A DNA stretch of 64,000 nt from Desulfoferula mesophila (lineage in GTDB: Bacteria > Desulfobacterota > Desulfarculia > Desulfarculales > Desulfarculaceae), in NCBI RefSeq assembly GCF_037076455.1, contig NZ_AP028679.1, positions 3,921,501 to 3,985,500 on the forward strand, in the 5' to 3' direction. Positions 24,565 to 33,475 of this stretch are shown piece after piece (positions within the stretch are counted from its first letter, which is position 1; each line of letters opens with the position of its first letter). Made by a program: the position numbers and the translations under genes. The notes below the pieces were generated by a model. That model was given only the letters and a program-made list of their open reading frames with translations, made no database searches and was not told the origin of the DNA.

Positions 24565-25362
24565 ATGAGTTCCCCGGCGTCGCCCGAGAAACTTCCCAAC
24601 GCCCCCAAGTCCCAACGGGGCGTGCAAAGCATTCACCGCGCCATAGGCCTGCTGCGCACCGTGGTGTCCAACAACGAGCGAGGCATCAGCCTGGCCGCCC
24701 TGGCCCGCGAATGCGGCCTGCACGTGGCCACCGCCCGGCGCATGCTGGGAGCCCTGGAAAATGAGGGACTGATCAACTACGACTCGGTGACCAAGCTCTA
24801 CCACCTGGGCATCGAGCTGTTTTACTTCGGCGCGGCCGCCTACCAGTTCCAGATGCGCGACCGTTACCGTCACGCCCTGGAGCGCATCGCATTGCGCACC
24901 GAGGACACCGCCTTTTTGCTGGTGCGCTCGGGCAACGACGCCCTGGTCATCGACCGGGTGGAAGGCGCCTTTCCCATCCGCACCCTCACCCACGAGGTGG
25001 GCCAACGCTCGCCCCTGGGCATGGGCGCGGGCAGCACCGCCCTGCTGGCCAGCCTGCCCGAGAAAAAAATCCACTCGGTCATCCAGGCCAACAAGCGCCG
25101 CTACGCCCAATACAAGAACAGCACCCCCGAAGACGTGTGGCAATTGGTAGAGCACTTCCGGGAGCACGGCTACTCGCTCACCGGCGGCGTGTTCATCCCC
25201 GAGGCGGTGGGCCTGGGGCGGGCGGTGCACGACGCCTCCGGCGAGGTGGTGGCGGCCGTGAGCGTGGCGGCCATCAAGCAGCGCATGGACCCCGAGCGCC
25301 GCGAGATGGTGGCGGAGATCATCAAGCAGGAAATCGAGGCCATCGAAAAGCCCAACGGCTGA
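24565..25362 (+). CDS. IclR-family transcriptional regulator
   Basis: A 265-residue regulator. Residues ~20-80 form the IclR winged helix (SIHRAIGLLRTVVSNNERGISLAALARECGLHVATARRMLGALENEGLI). The C-terminal ~170 residues are the GAF-like effector domain with LGMGAGSTALLASLP near 155 and AAVSVAA near 235. ATG 24565 follows GAGAGA; a GTG at 24532 would extend it by 11 unconserved residues. It immediately precedes a peptide-transport operon with a matching operator, so it most probably controls that operon and itself. Confidence 0.88.
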   Translation: MSSPASPEKLPNAPKSQRGVQSIHRAIGLLRTVVSNNERGISLAALARECGLHVATARRMLGALENEGLINYDSVTKLYHLGIELFYFGAAAYQFQMRDRYRHALERIALRTEDTAFLLVRSGNDALVIDRVEGAFPIRTLTHEVGQRSPLGMGAGSTALLASLPEKKIHSVIQANKRRYAQYKNSTPEDVWQLVEHFREHGYSLTGGVFIPEAVGLGRAVHDASGEVVAAVSVAAIKQRMDPERREMVAEIIKQEIEAIEKPNG

Positions 25363-25415
25363 GTACCTGGCCCGAAGCGTTTTAGGAGAGAGGGGAGCCG
25401 CCCAGGAGGGGGTTC

Positions 25416-25432
25416 TATTCACACTGTGCATA
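25416..25432. promoter_or_regulatory. Putative IclR operator before the transporter operon
   Basis: TATTCACACTGTGCATA is a 17-bp palindrome with one mismatched pair. It shares the CACA-n-TGTG core with TTACACATTGTGTAA upstream of the regulator gene. It ends 13 bases before the dppA-like start codon, where bound regulator would block or adjust initiation. Confidence 0.6.
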
Positions 25433-25445
25433 GCGAGAGGTAAGC

Positions 25446-27017
25446 ATGTCTGGGATTAAAACGAAGTTCAAAAAAGCCGGGCTGGCCCTTACGGTCCTGA
25501 CCCTGGCCCTGGCCCTGGCCCTGCCCGGCCTGGCCGCGGACAAGCCCAAGTTCGGCGGCAGCATCACCGTGGGGCTCAACACCGACCTCACCGCCGTGGA
25601 CCCCCACACCAGCGTGGCCGTGGTCAACGCCATCGTGCTGCACCACGTCTTCGAGCCCCTGCTGGCCTACGGCGAGGACCTCAAACTCATGCCCGTGGCC
25701 TGTGAGAGCTGGGAGGCCAACAAGGACTACACCGCCTACACCTTCCACCTGCGCAAGAACAAGCTGTTCCACAACGGCCGGGAGATGGTGGCGGCCGACG
25801 TGAAATTCTCCCTGGACCGGGTGATGGACCCCAAGATCAGCCCCCGGGCCAAGCACTTCACCGGCGTGGCCTCCGTGGAGGCCGTGGATAAGTACACCGT
25901 GGTGGTCAAGCTCAAGAAGCCCTTCGCGGCCTTCCCCCACCTGCTGGCCTACATCAACCCGGTGATCGCCATCGTGCCCCAGGAAGAGTTGGCCAAGCAG
26001 GGCGGCGTGTTCAAGGAAAAGCCCGTCGGCACCGGCCCCTACATGTTCTCCGAGTGGAAGCCCGACCGCTACATCATCCTGAAGAAGTTCGACAAGTACA
26101 CCGGCCCCACCGGCCCGCGCAGCGGCCTGGGCGGCGAGCGCGTCGCCTATCTGGACACCATCAAGCTGGTGCCCATCCCCGAGGAGTCCGTGTCGATCAT
26201 GGCCCTGCTGAACAAGGAGATCGACCTGCTGCAGTACTATCCGCCCAAGTACGTGGAGAAGTACCAGAAGGACTACGCCAAAAAGGGCCTGGTGCTCAAC
26301 GAGGTTCCCGGCCTGTCCTGGTACCAGGTCTATTTCGGGGTCAACCGCCCGGTGACCAACAACGTGAAGTTCCGCCAGGCCTGCGCCTATGCCATCGACC
26401 TGGACAAGGTGACCCAGGCGGCCTATTTGGGCCACGCCAAGAGCAACCCCTCGGTCATCGCCCGGGGCAGCATCTACCGCACTCCGGCCCACGACACCTG
26501 GTACAAGTATGACCCGGCCAAGGCCAAGCAGTTGCTCAAAGAGTCCGGCTACAAGGGCGAGACCGTGGTCTTGGACACCACAAAGAAGTACATCGCCATG
26601 TTCCGCCAGGCCGTGGCCGTGCAGGCGGCCATGCAGGCGGTGGGCATCAACGTCAAGCTCAACGTGGTGGAGTGGCCGGTGCTGCTCAAAAAATGCGTGA
26701 GCGGCGACTTCCAGATGCTCTCCTACGGCGCGGGCGGCACGCCCAACCCGGCCCTGGCCTACGCCTACCTGAAGCGCGGCGGCTTCGAGGACGCCTACCC
26801 CGAGATCAAAAAGATCAAGGAAGCGGCCTTGATGACCGACGACCTCAAGACCCTGCAGGGCCTCTACGAGAAGGCCCACCGCATCACCTACGAGCAGGTG
26901 CCCTGGATCCAGCTGTACAACTACAACTACCTCCAGGCCCACTGGAACTACGTCAAGGGCTACAAGACCATCAACACCGGCTACCCCATCCTGTGGGGCG
27001 TGTGGCTGGACAAGTAA
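25446..27017 (+). CDS. ABC transporter substrate-binding protein, family 5 (DppA/OppA-like)
   Basis: A 523-residue periplasmic protein. The signal peptide ends at LPGLAA|DK. The mature chain has SBP family 5 markers: FGGSITVGLNTDLTAVDPHTS at the start, YTAYTFHLRKNKLFHNGREMVAADVKFSLDRVMDP near 100-130, and VGTGPYMFSEWKPDRYI near 195. It binds a peptide or related ligand for the membrane subunits encoded downstream. It has the start site with best ribosome binding (GAGAGGT). A very stable hairpin separates it from the permease genes, which usually lets the binding protein be made in excess. Confidence 0.93.
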   Translation: MSGIKTKFKKAGLALTVLTLALALALPGLAADKPKFGGSITVGLNTDLTAVDPHTSVAVVNAIVLHHVFEPLLAYGEDLKLMPVACESWEANKDYTAYTFHLRKNKLFHNGREMVAADVKFSLDRVMDPKISPRAKHFTGVASVEAVDKYTVVVKLKKPFAAFPHLLAYINPVIAIVPQEELAKQGGVFKEKPVGTGPYMFSEWKPDRYIILKKFDKYTGPTGPRSGLGGERVAYLDTIKLVPIPEESVSIMALLNKEIDLLQYYPPKYVEKYQKDYAKKGLVLNEVPGLSWYQVYFGVNRPVTNNVKFRQACAYAIDLDKVTQAAYLGHAKSNPSVIARGSIYRTPAHDTWYKYDPAKAKQLLKESGYKGETVVLDTTKKYIAMFRQAVAVQAAMQAVGINVKLNVVEWPVLLKKCVSGDFQMLSYGAGGTPNPALAYAYLKRGGFEDAYPEIKKIKEAALMTDDLKTLQGLYEKAHRITYEQVPWIQLYNYNYLQAHWNYVKGYKTINTGYPILWGVWLDK

Positions 27018-27031
27018 CCCAATGAGCGCGA

Positions 27032-27066
27032 CGTTCCGGAGGCGGCCGGCGGCCGCCTCCGGAACG
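27032..27066 (+). other. 16-bp perfect intercistronic hairpin after the binding-protein gene
   Basis: CGTTCCGGAGGCGGCC pairs exactly with GGCCGCCTCCGGAACG across a GGC loop. No T-run follows, so it is more likely an mRNA-stabilising or partial attenuator structure that raises binding-protein mRNA relative to the permease genes. Confidence 0.65.
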
Positions 27067-27092
27067 CCCCCCAATCCGGCGGCGGCCCAAGC

Positions 27093-28037
27093 ATGTTAAA
27101 GTTCGTCATAAAACGAGTGATCTACCTGATACCCACCCTGCTCCTGGTGGCGGCCATGGTGTTCATGCTCATCCACATGATCCCCGGCGACCCCGCCGCG
27201 GTGATCCTGGGGCCGGACGCCACCGCCGAGGACGTGGCCTCGGTGCGCACCGCCCTGGGCCTGGACCGTCCCCTGTACGAGCAGTTCGGCCTGTGGCTGG
27301 GCAACGTGGTGCGGGGCGACTTCGGGGTGTCCATCCACTCCAAGCGCCCGGTCATCGACTCCATCGGCGAGCGCTTCCCGGTCACCTTGTGCCTGACCAC
27401 CCTGGCCCTGATCTTCGCCTTGGTGGTGGCCCTGCCCTCGGGGGTGCTGGCCGCGGTGTACCACAACACCAACAAGGACTACCTGTTCATGATCGGCACC
27501 ATCCTGGGGGTGTCCATCCCCGGCTTCTGGCTGGGGCTCATGTCCCTGTTGGTGTTTTCGGTGCAGCTGGGCTGGTTCCCTTCCACCGGCTTCGTGCCCA
27601 TGTGGGAGGAGTTCTGGGAAGGCCTGCGCTACATGATTTTGCCGGCCATCACCCTGGGCCTGTTCATGGCCGCGGTGGTGGCCCGCATGGTGCGCTCCTC
27701 CATGCTGGAGGTGCTGCGCCTGGAATACGTGACCCACGCCCGGGCCAAGGGCCTGAGCGAATGGAAGGTGATCACCAAGCACGCCCTCAAGAACGCCTTC
27801 GCCCCCACCCTGACCACCATCGGCATCCAGTACGGCATGCTCCTGGGCGGGGCGGTGGTCACCGAGACGGTGTTCTCCCTGCCCGGCCTGGGCAAGTATC
27901 TGGTGGTCTCCATCTACATGCGCGACTATCCCGTGGTCCAGGGCTGCATCCTGTTCATCGCCCTGGTCTACGTTCTCATCAACACCATCGTGGATCTGCT
28001 CTACGGCTATTTCGATCCGCGGGTGCAGTACTCCTAG
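27093..28037 (+). CDS. Peptide ABC transporter permease (DppB/OppB-like)
   Basis: A 314-residue inner-membrane permease with six helices. Hallmarks are the N-terminal MLKFVIKRVIYLIPTLLLV, the LGLDRPLYEQFGLWLGNVVRGDFGVS segment, and the cytoplasmic EAA loop EYVTHARAKGLSEWKVITKHALKNA, which contacts the ATPases. It forms the transport channel with the next gene product, whose start is 9 bases downstream. Confidence 0.94.
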   Translation: MLKFVIKRVIYLIPTLLLVAAMVFMLIHMIPGDPAAVILGPDATAEDVASVRTALGLDRPLYEQFGLWLGNVVRGDFGVSIHSKRPVIDSIGERFPVTLCLTTLALIFALVVALPSGVLAAVYHNTNKDYLFMIGTILGVSIPGFWLGLMSLLVFSVQLGWFPSTGFVPMWEEFWEGLRYMILPAITLGLFMAAVVARMVRSSMLEVLRLEYVTHARAKGLSEWKVITKHALKNAFAPTLTTIGIQYGMLLGGAVVTETVFSLPGLGKYLVVSIYMRDYPVVQGCILFIALVYVLINTIVDLLYGYFDPRVQYS

Positions 28038-28046
28038 GGGGCGGTC

Positions 28047-28868
28047 ATGTTCTGGAAACGCTTTTTGCACAACCCCATAGGCATGATCGGCGTGGCGGTT
28101 ATCGCCCTGAACCTGTTCGTGGCGGCCTTCGCCCCCCTCTTGGCCACCCACGACCCCCTGACCATCAACGTGGCCCAGCAGTCCGAGGCCCCCTCGGCCG
28201 AGCACTGGTTCGGCACCGATGAATACGGCCGCGACATCTACAGCCGGGTCATCTACGGCTCGCGCATTTCCCTGTACATCAGCCTGCTGTCGGTGGTGGT
28301 GGCCACCCTGCTGGGCGTGGCCATCGGGTCCTTTTCGGGTTATTACGGCGGTTGGATGGACAACGTCATCATGCGCATCATGGACGCGGTGATGTCCTTC
28401 CCGGCCATCCTGCTGGCCATCGGCATCCTGGCGGTGCTGGGGCCCAACATCATCAACGTGGTGCTGGCCCTGGGCCTGGTGTATACCCCGCGCTTCGCGC
28501 GCATCGTGCGCGGCTCGGTGCTCTCGCTCAAAGAAAAGGAGTTCGTCGAGGCCTCCAAGGCCATCGGCAACGGCGACGCCTACATCATCTTCCGCCACAT
28601 CCTGCCCAACTGCACCGCGCCGCTGATCGTGCAGGCCACGGCCAGCCTGGCCTACGCCATCCTGGCCGAGAGCATGCTCTCCTTCCTGGGCCTGGGCGCT
28701 CCGCCGCCCGCGCCCTCCTGGGGCAACATCCTTTCTGACGCGCGCAACTTCATGATGGACAACGCCATGATGACCGTGTTTCCCGGCTTGGCCATCACCC
28801 TGGCGGTGCTGGGCTTCAACCTGGTGGGCGACGCCCTGCGCGACGTCCTGGACCCCCGGCTAAAGTGA
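28047..28868 (+). CDS. Peptide ABC transporter permease (DppC/OppC-like)
   Basis: A 273-residue permease with the family pattern NPIGMIGVAVIALNLFVAAFAPLLA at the N-terminus, HWFGTDEYGRDIYSRVIYGSRISL near 55, and the EAA loop EFVEASKAIGNGDAYIIFRHILPNC near 170. It is the heterodimer partner of the preceding permease. Its stop codon is followed 5 bases later by the start of the first ATPase gene. Confidence 0.94.
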   Translation: MFWKRFLHNPIGMIGVAVIALNLFVAAFAPLLATHDPLTINVAQQSEAPSAEHWFGTDEYGRDIYSRVIYGSRISLYISLLSVVVATLLGVAIGSFSGYYGGWMDNVIMRIMDAVMSFPAILLAIGILAVLGPNIINVVLALGLVYTPRFARIVRGSVLSLKEKEFVEASKAIGNGDAYIIFRHILPNCTAPLIVQATASLAYAILAESMLSFLGLGAPPPAPSWGNILSDARNFMMDNAMMTVFPGLAITLAVLGFNLVGDALRDVLDPRLK

Positions 28869-28873
28869 CGGCC

Positions 28874-29833
28874 ATGAAATCTCTCTTACAGATAAAGGAC
28901 CTGGAGGTGAGCTTCCACACCAGCCAGGGCGTGGCCCAGGCGGTGTGCGGGGTCAGCTACGACATCGGCCAAGGCGAGGTATTGGGGGTGGTGGGCGAGT
29001 CCGGCTCGGGCAAGAGTATCACCGCCCTGTCGGTGCTGCGCCTGGTGCCCTATCCCGGACGCATCACGGGCGGCCAGGTGCTCTACGAGGGCCGCGACCT
29101 GCTCAGCGTGCCGGAAAAGCAGATGCGCAAGGTGCGCGGAGACCGCATCTCCATGATCTTTCAGGAGCCCATGATCTCCTTGAACCCGGCCTTCACCATC
29201 GAGAACCAGCTAACCGAGGCCTTGCACAACCACCGCAAGATGAGCCAGAAGGAGGCCCGGGACCGGGCCATCGAGATGCTGACCCTGGTGGACATCCCCG
29301 ATCCGGCCAAGCGCATCAAGGACTACCCCCACCACCTGAGCGGCGGCATGCGCCAGCGGGTGATGATCGCCGAGGCCCTGCTGTTGGACCCGGACGTGCT
29401 TCTGGCCGACGAGCCCACCACCGCCCTGGACGTGACCGTGCAGGCTTCGGTGCTGGATCTGATGCAGCGGCTCAACGAGCGCATCGGCACGGCCATCATG
29501 CTCATCACCCACAACCTGGGGGTGGTGGCCGAGTCGGCCCGCCGGGTGGTGGTCATGTACTGCGGCCGGGTGGTGGAGCAGGGGCCGGTGAAGCAGATCT
29601 TCGAACAGGCCCGCCACCCCTACACCCAGGGCCTGCTCAAGTCCATCCCCAAGCCGGGCGGCCGAGGCAAGCTCTACGAGATGGAGGGCATCGTGCCCAG
29701 CCTGTATGAGCTGCCCCGGGGCTGCCCCTTCAACCCCCGCTGTACCCAGCGCCTGCCCCAGTGCTCCGAGAGCGCTCCCCCCTGGCGCGAGGTGCAGCCG
29801 GGACATCATGCCCTTTGCTGGCTCTACGCGTGA
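28874..29833 (+). CDS. Peptide ABC transporter ATP-binding protein (DppD/OppD-like)
   Basis: A 319-residue ATPase: Walker A GESGSGKS near residue 38, Q-loop FQEPM, signature LSGGMRQRV near 150, Walker [12 protein letters not shown] and the H-loop THNLG. The C-terminal [14 protein letters not shown] cysteine motif is typical of the oligopeptide-transporter ATPase extension and can hold an Fe-S cluster in some members. ATG 28874 is chosen over a GTG at 28865 that overlaps the upstream stop, since the peptide then begins [14 protein letters not shown] as in relatives. Confidence 0.93.
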   Translation: MKSLLQIKDLEVSFHTSQGVAQAVCGVSYDIGQGEVLGVVGESGSGKSITALSVLRLVPYPGRITGGQVLYEGRDLLSVPEKQMRKVRGDRISMIFQEPMISLNPAFTIENQLTEALHNHRKMSQKEARDRAIEMLTLVDIPDPAKRIKDYPHHLSGGMRQRVMIAEALLLDPDVLLADEPTTALDVTVQASVLDLMQRLNERIGTAIMLITHNLGVVAESARRVVVMYCGRVVEQGPVKQIFEQARHPYTQGLLKSIPKPGGRGKLYEMEGIVPSLYELPRGCPFNPRCTQRLPQCSESAPPWREVQPGHHALCWLYA

Positions 29834-29837
29834 AACC

Positions 29838-30812
29838 ATGTCCATGAAGACCATACTCAAGGTTGAAGACCTCACCAAGTATTTCGTGGTGAACCGCTCC
29901 CTGCTGAGCTCCGGGGAAGTGGTCAAGGCGGTGGACGGGGTGAGCTTCTCGCTCATGGAGGGCGAGACGCTGAGCCTGGTGGGCGAGTCCGGCTGCGGCA
30001 AGTCCACCACCGGCCGCCTGGCCCTGCGCCTCATCGAGCCCACCCGGGGCTCGGTACGCTACCGCGGCCAGGACATCGCCCAGCTCCCGCCCGAGAAGAT
30101 GCGCAAGCTGCGCGGCGAGATGCAGATCATCTTCCAGGACCCCTGGTCCTCGCTGAACCCCCGCATGACCGTCAAGGAGATCATCGGGGAGGGGCTGCGC
30201 CGCCAGAAGGAGCTCAGCCGGGCCCAGCGCAAGCGCCTGGTCTTGGACATGATGGAGACGGTGGGCCTAAGGCCCGAGCACTACGACCGCCACCCCCACG
30301 AGTTCAGCGGGGGCCAGCGCCAGCGCCTGGGCGTGGCCCGGGCCCTGATCATGCGCCCCAAGCTGGTGGTGGCCGACGAGCCGCTGTCGGCCCTGGACGT
30401 GTCGGTGCAGGCCCAGGTGGTCAACCTGTTGGCCCGGCTCAAGCAGGAGCTGGGGCTGTCGTACTTGTTCATAAGCCACGATCTGGCCATCGTGGAGCAC
30501 ATCAGCGACCGCATCGCGGTGATGTATCTGGGCAAGCTCATGGAGCTGGCCTCCAAGAGGCAGCTCTTCGAGAGGCCGCGCCACCCCTACACCCAGGCCC
30601 TTTTCTCCGCCGCGCCCACCACCGAGGTGGGGCGCGAAAAAAATCGCATCATCCTCTCGGGCGACGTGCCCAGCCCCCTGAACCCGCCGCCGGGATGCCG
30701 CTTCCACACCCGTTGCCCCCAGGCCCAAGAGGACTGCCGGCAACTGGAGCCCGAATTCAAACTTCTCGCGCCGGGGCACTGGGTTGCCTGCCACCACCCC
30801 CTGAACGGCTAG
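29838..30812 (+). CDS. Peptide ABC transporter ATP-binding protein (DppF/OppF-like)
   Basis: A 324-residue ATPase: Walker [13 protein letters not shown] near residue 50, [14 protein letters not shown] (characteristic of OppF/DppF), signature [15 protein letters not shown], Walker [12 protein letters not shown] and the C-terminal [14 protein letters not shown] motif. It pairs with the preceding ATPase to power import. It starts 4 bases after the preceding stop codon. The peptidase gene follows after 32 bases. Confidence 0.93.
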   Translation: MSMKTILKVEDLTKYFVVNRSLLSSGEVVKAVDGVSFSLMEGETLSLVGESGCGKSTTGRLALRLIEPTRGSVRYRGQDIAQLPPEKMRKLRGEMQIIFQDPWSSLNPRMTVKEIIGEGLRRQKELSRAQRKRLVLDMMETVGLRPEHYDRHPHEFSGGQRQRLGVARALIMRPKLVVADEPLSALDVSVQAQVVNLLARLKQELGLSYLFISHDLAIVEHISDRIAVMYLGKLMELASKRQLFERPRHPYTQALFSAAPTTEVGREKNRIILSGDVPSPLNPPPGCRFHTRCPQAQEDCRQLEPEFKLLAPGHWVACHHPLNG

Positions 30813-30844
30813 TTCGCGCGCAGACCAAATTCAAGGAGACGTAG

Positions 30845-32119
30845 ATGCAATCCGCCGAGGTTAAACAAAGACTATTCAACGCCGTGGACGAGCTGCGGCC
30901 CCAACTGGTGCAGACCCTGCAAGAGCTGGTGCGTATTCCCAGCGTGGTGGGCGACGAGGCCCGGGCCCAGCAGTACATACAAAAGCTCTATCAGGACCTG
31001 GGCCTCACGGTGGAGATGGTGGAGCCGGACATGGAGGCGGTGCGCCAGCACCCCGGCTTCATCGACACCAAAGTGCCCTACGAGGGCCGCCCCAACGTGA
31101 TCGGCACCCTGCCCGGCGACGAGGCCGCGCCCTCGCTGGTCATCAACGGTCACGTGGACGTGGTCTCCGTGGAGCCGCGCAACCTGTGGCCCCGCGACCC
31201 CTGGAGCGGCGAGGTGGAGGGCGGCCGCCTGCACGGCCGGGGCTCGGCGGACATGAAGTCGGGCCTGATAGCCAACTACTTCGCCCTCAAGGCGGCGCTC
31301 AAGGCCGGGCTGCGGCCCAAGGGCATGGTGCGCCTGATGAGCGTCATCGACGAGGAGGCCGGCGGCGCGGGCGGCACCCTGGCCTGCCTCTTGGCCGGTT
31401 ACCGGGCCGACGCCCTGCTCATCACCGAGCCCCACGGCATGAACGTGACCATCGCCAACGCCGGGGTCAACCACTTCCGGGTCTACCTGAAGGGCCGTTC
31501 GGCCCACGGCGGCACCTCCCACCTGGGGGTCAACGCCATCGGCAAGGTGTTGCCCATCTACCAGGCCCTGGCCGACCTGGACGAAAAGCGCGGCCGCGAG
31601 GTGAAATACCCGCTGTTCGAAAAGGGCTCGGGCCGCTCCTGCCACGTCACGGTGGGCACCCTGCACGCGGGCGACTGGCCCTCCACCGTGCCCGGCGACG
31701 CGGTGATGGAGTGCCGCATCAGCTTCGTGCCCGGCGAGACCAGGGAGGAGATCCGGGCCCTGGTGGAAAACACCGTGGCCCAGGCCGCCTCCACCGATCC
31801 CTGGCTGCAGGAGCACCCGCCCAAGGTGGAGTGGTTCGCCTGGCAGACCAGCCCCTGGCAGCAGGACCCGGAGCACCACTTCGTGCAGGCGCTGATGAGC
31901 GCGGCGGTGGACGTGGCCGGGCGGCCGGTGGATTTCATCGGCCGGGCCTCGGGCCTTGACTCGCGCTTCGCCCCGGACTTCGGCATGGTCGCCGCCTGCA
32001 CCGGCCCCAAGGGGGCCAACATCCACGGTATCGACGAGTACGTGGAGCTGGACAGCGTGGTGGACACCGCCAAGGTGGTGGCCCTGGCCATGCTCAACTG
32101 GTGCGGCGTGGCCGATTAG
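30845..32119 (+). CDS. M20-family zinc peptidase (ArgE/DapE/ACY1-like)
   Basis: A 424-residue cytoplasmic metallohydrolase. Zn ligands and catalytic residues are visible: GHVDVV near 100, HGRGSADMKSG near 135 (bridging Asp), DEEAGG near 170 (Glu base and ligand), a TEPHG segment and a dimerisation lid (GRSAHGGTSHLGVNAI). Such enzymes remove an acyl group or split a dipeptide. Lying at the end of the peptide-import operon, it most likely processes the imported ligand, for example an N-acyl amino acid or dipeptide. The operon ends in a strong terminator 29 bases on. Confidence 0.9.
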   Translation: MQSAEVKQRLFNAVDELRPQLVQTLQELVRIPSVVGDEARAQQYIQKLYQDLGLTVEMVEPDMEAVRQHPGFIDTKVPYEGRPNVIGTLPGDEAAPSLVINGHVDVVSVEPRNLWPRDPWSGEVEGGRLHGRGSADMKSGLIANYFALKAALKAGLRPKGMVRLMSVIDEEAGGAGGTLACLLAGYRADALLITEPHGMNVTIANAGVNHFRVYLKGRSAHGGTSHLGVNAIGKVLPIYQALADLDEKRGREVKYPLFEKGSGRSCHVTVGTLHAGDWPSTVPGDAVMECRISFVPGETREEIRALVENTVAQAASTDPWLQEHPPKVEWFAWQTSPWQQDPEHHFVQALMSAAVDVAGRPVDFIGRASGLDSRFAPDFGMVAACTGPKGANIHGIDEYVELDSVVDTAKVVALAMLNWCGVAD

Positions 32120-32148
32120 TAAGCCGCATTGCCCCCTTGACCCGAAAC

Positions 32149-32180
32149 GGGCCGCCCCCCCTGGGGCGGCCCGCCTTTTT
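32149..32180 (+). terminator. Rho-independent terminator of the peptide-transport operon
   Basis: GGGCCGCC pairs with GGCGGCCC around a CCCCTGG loop, followed by GCC and a run of six T. Confidence 0.85.
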
Positions 32181-32326
32181 TCCGCCACCGGGCCCGGCTC
32201 GCATTTCCAGCTAATCTAGTGTGATAGCTCGCGCGGTTTGGATATAATTGCGCGGACAAGGCTCCGAGGCCGACAGCGGGGGGCGATGCCTTGGTCCACT
32301 GAACCAACTTCCCAGGGAGCGCGGCG

Positions 32327-33463
32327 TTGCATATACCTTCGCGAAGAGTTCTGTTGGCGATCCTGGCCCTGACCGGCCTGCTGTCGCTCCCCCCCGGCGC
32401 GGCCCTGGCCAAGGGCGGGCCTCCCGCCGCAGACCAGGTCCCTACGGTGAGCGTGAGCGTGGTCCCGGAGATGGAGGTGAACCCGGCGGCGGAGTTCGTG
32501 GGCCGGGTGGAGGCCATCCAGACGGTGGACCTCAGGGCTCGGGTGGAGGGCTACATCACCCAGGTGGCCTTCACCGAGGGCGGGGCGGTGAAAAAGGGCG
32601 AGCTGCTCATCCAGCTGGAAAAGGCCCCCTACCAGGCCAAGGTGAACGAAGCCAAGGCCAAGGTGGCCCTGGCCCAGGCCTCCCTGGACAAGGCCCTGCG
32701 CTACATCAACCGGCTCAAGTCGGTGCGCTCCGGCGGAGTGGCGGCCACGGACATGGACAACGCCCTGTCGGCCGAAGAAACCGCCAAGGCCCAGCTGCAG
32801 GAGGCCAAGGCCAGCCTGCAGCAGACCGAGCTCAACCTGGGCTACACTTCCATCACCGCGCCCATCGGCGGGGTCATGGGCCGGGCCCAGTACACCCTGG
32901 GCAACCTGGTGGGCCCCACCTCCGGGGCCCTGGCCCGCCTGGTGCAGCTCGACCCCATCCGGGTGGTCTATTCGGTCAGTGAAAACGAATACGTGGCCGC
33001 CAAGATGAAGGCCGGCGCCAACCCCGAGCAGCTTCCCGCCGAGTTGGTGCCGCGGCTCAAGCTGCCCGACGGCCAGATGTATCCCCCGGCGGGCAAGCTG
33101 GACTTCACCGAGCCCCAGGTGGACCCCGGCACCGGCACCATCGCCCTGCGCGCCGTCTTCCCCAACCCCCAACGCTTGCTTCTGCCCGGCCAATACGTCA
33201 CCGTGTTCATCAGCCGCCGCCAGGCCCGGCTCATGCCGGTGGTCCCCCAGGCCGCCGTCCTGGAAGACCGCCAGGGGCTCTACGTGCTGGTGGTGGATAA
33301 AAACGACCTGGCCCAGCGCCGGGGCATCGTGCGCGGGGCTCCCATGGGCACCGGCTGGGCGGTGGAATCGGGGCTCAAGGGCGGGGAGACCATCATCGTG
33401 CACGGCCTGCAGCGAGCCGTGCCCGGCCAAAAGGTGAACCCGGTCCGCGAAACGGGGCGCTAG
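32327..33463 (+). CDS. RND efflux periplasmic adaptor (membrane fusion protein)
   Basis: A 378-residue adaptor, AcrA/MexE type, with a signal peptide ending PGAALA|KG. It has the lipoyl half-motifs VDLRARVEGYITQVAFTEGGAVKKGELLIQLE, a helical hairpin (residues ~100-155), the second lipoyl half NLGYTSITAPIGGVMGRAQYTLGNLV, and beta-barrel/proximal domains. It bridges the RND pump and outer-membrane channel. The start is a TTG at 32327 behind CAGGGAG. It is 12 bases upstream of the pump gene. Confidence 0.92.
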   Translation: MHIPSRRVLLAILALTGLLSLPPGAALAKGGPPAADQVPTVSVSVVPEMEVNPAAEFVGRVEAIQTVDLRARVEGYITQVAFTEGGAVKKGELLIQLEKAPYQAKVNEAKAKVALAQASLDKALRYINRLKSVRSGGVAATDMDNALSAEETAKAQLQEAKASLQQTELNLGYTSITAPIGGVMGRAQYTLGNLVGPTSGALARLVQLDPIRVVYSVSENEYVAAKMKAGANPEQLPAELVPRLKLPDGQMYPPAGKLDFTEPQVDPGTGTIALRAVFPNPQRLLLPGQYVTVFISRRQARLMPVVPQAAVLEDRQGLYVLVVDKNDLAQRRGIVRGAPMGTGWAVESGLKGGETIIVHGLQRAVPGQKVNPVRETGR

Positions 33464-33475
33464 GCGCAAACCGCC

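Noticed and set aside
27096-28598. 500-codon antisense frame over the permease genes
   Set aside because: His/Gly/Gln-rich shadow of two clearly homologous permeases; no ribosome site.
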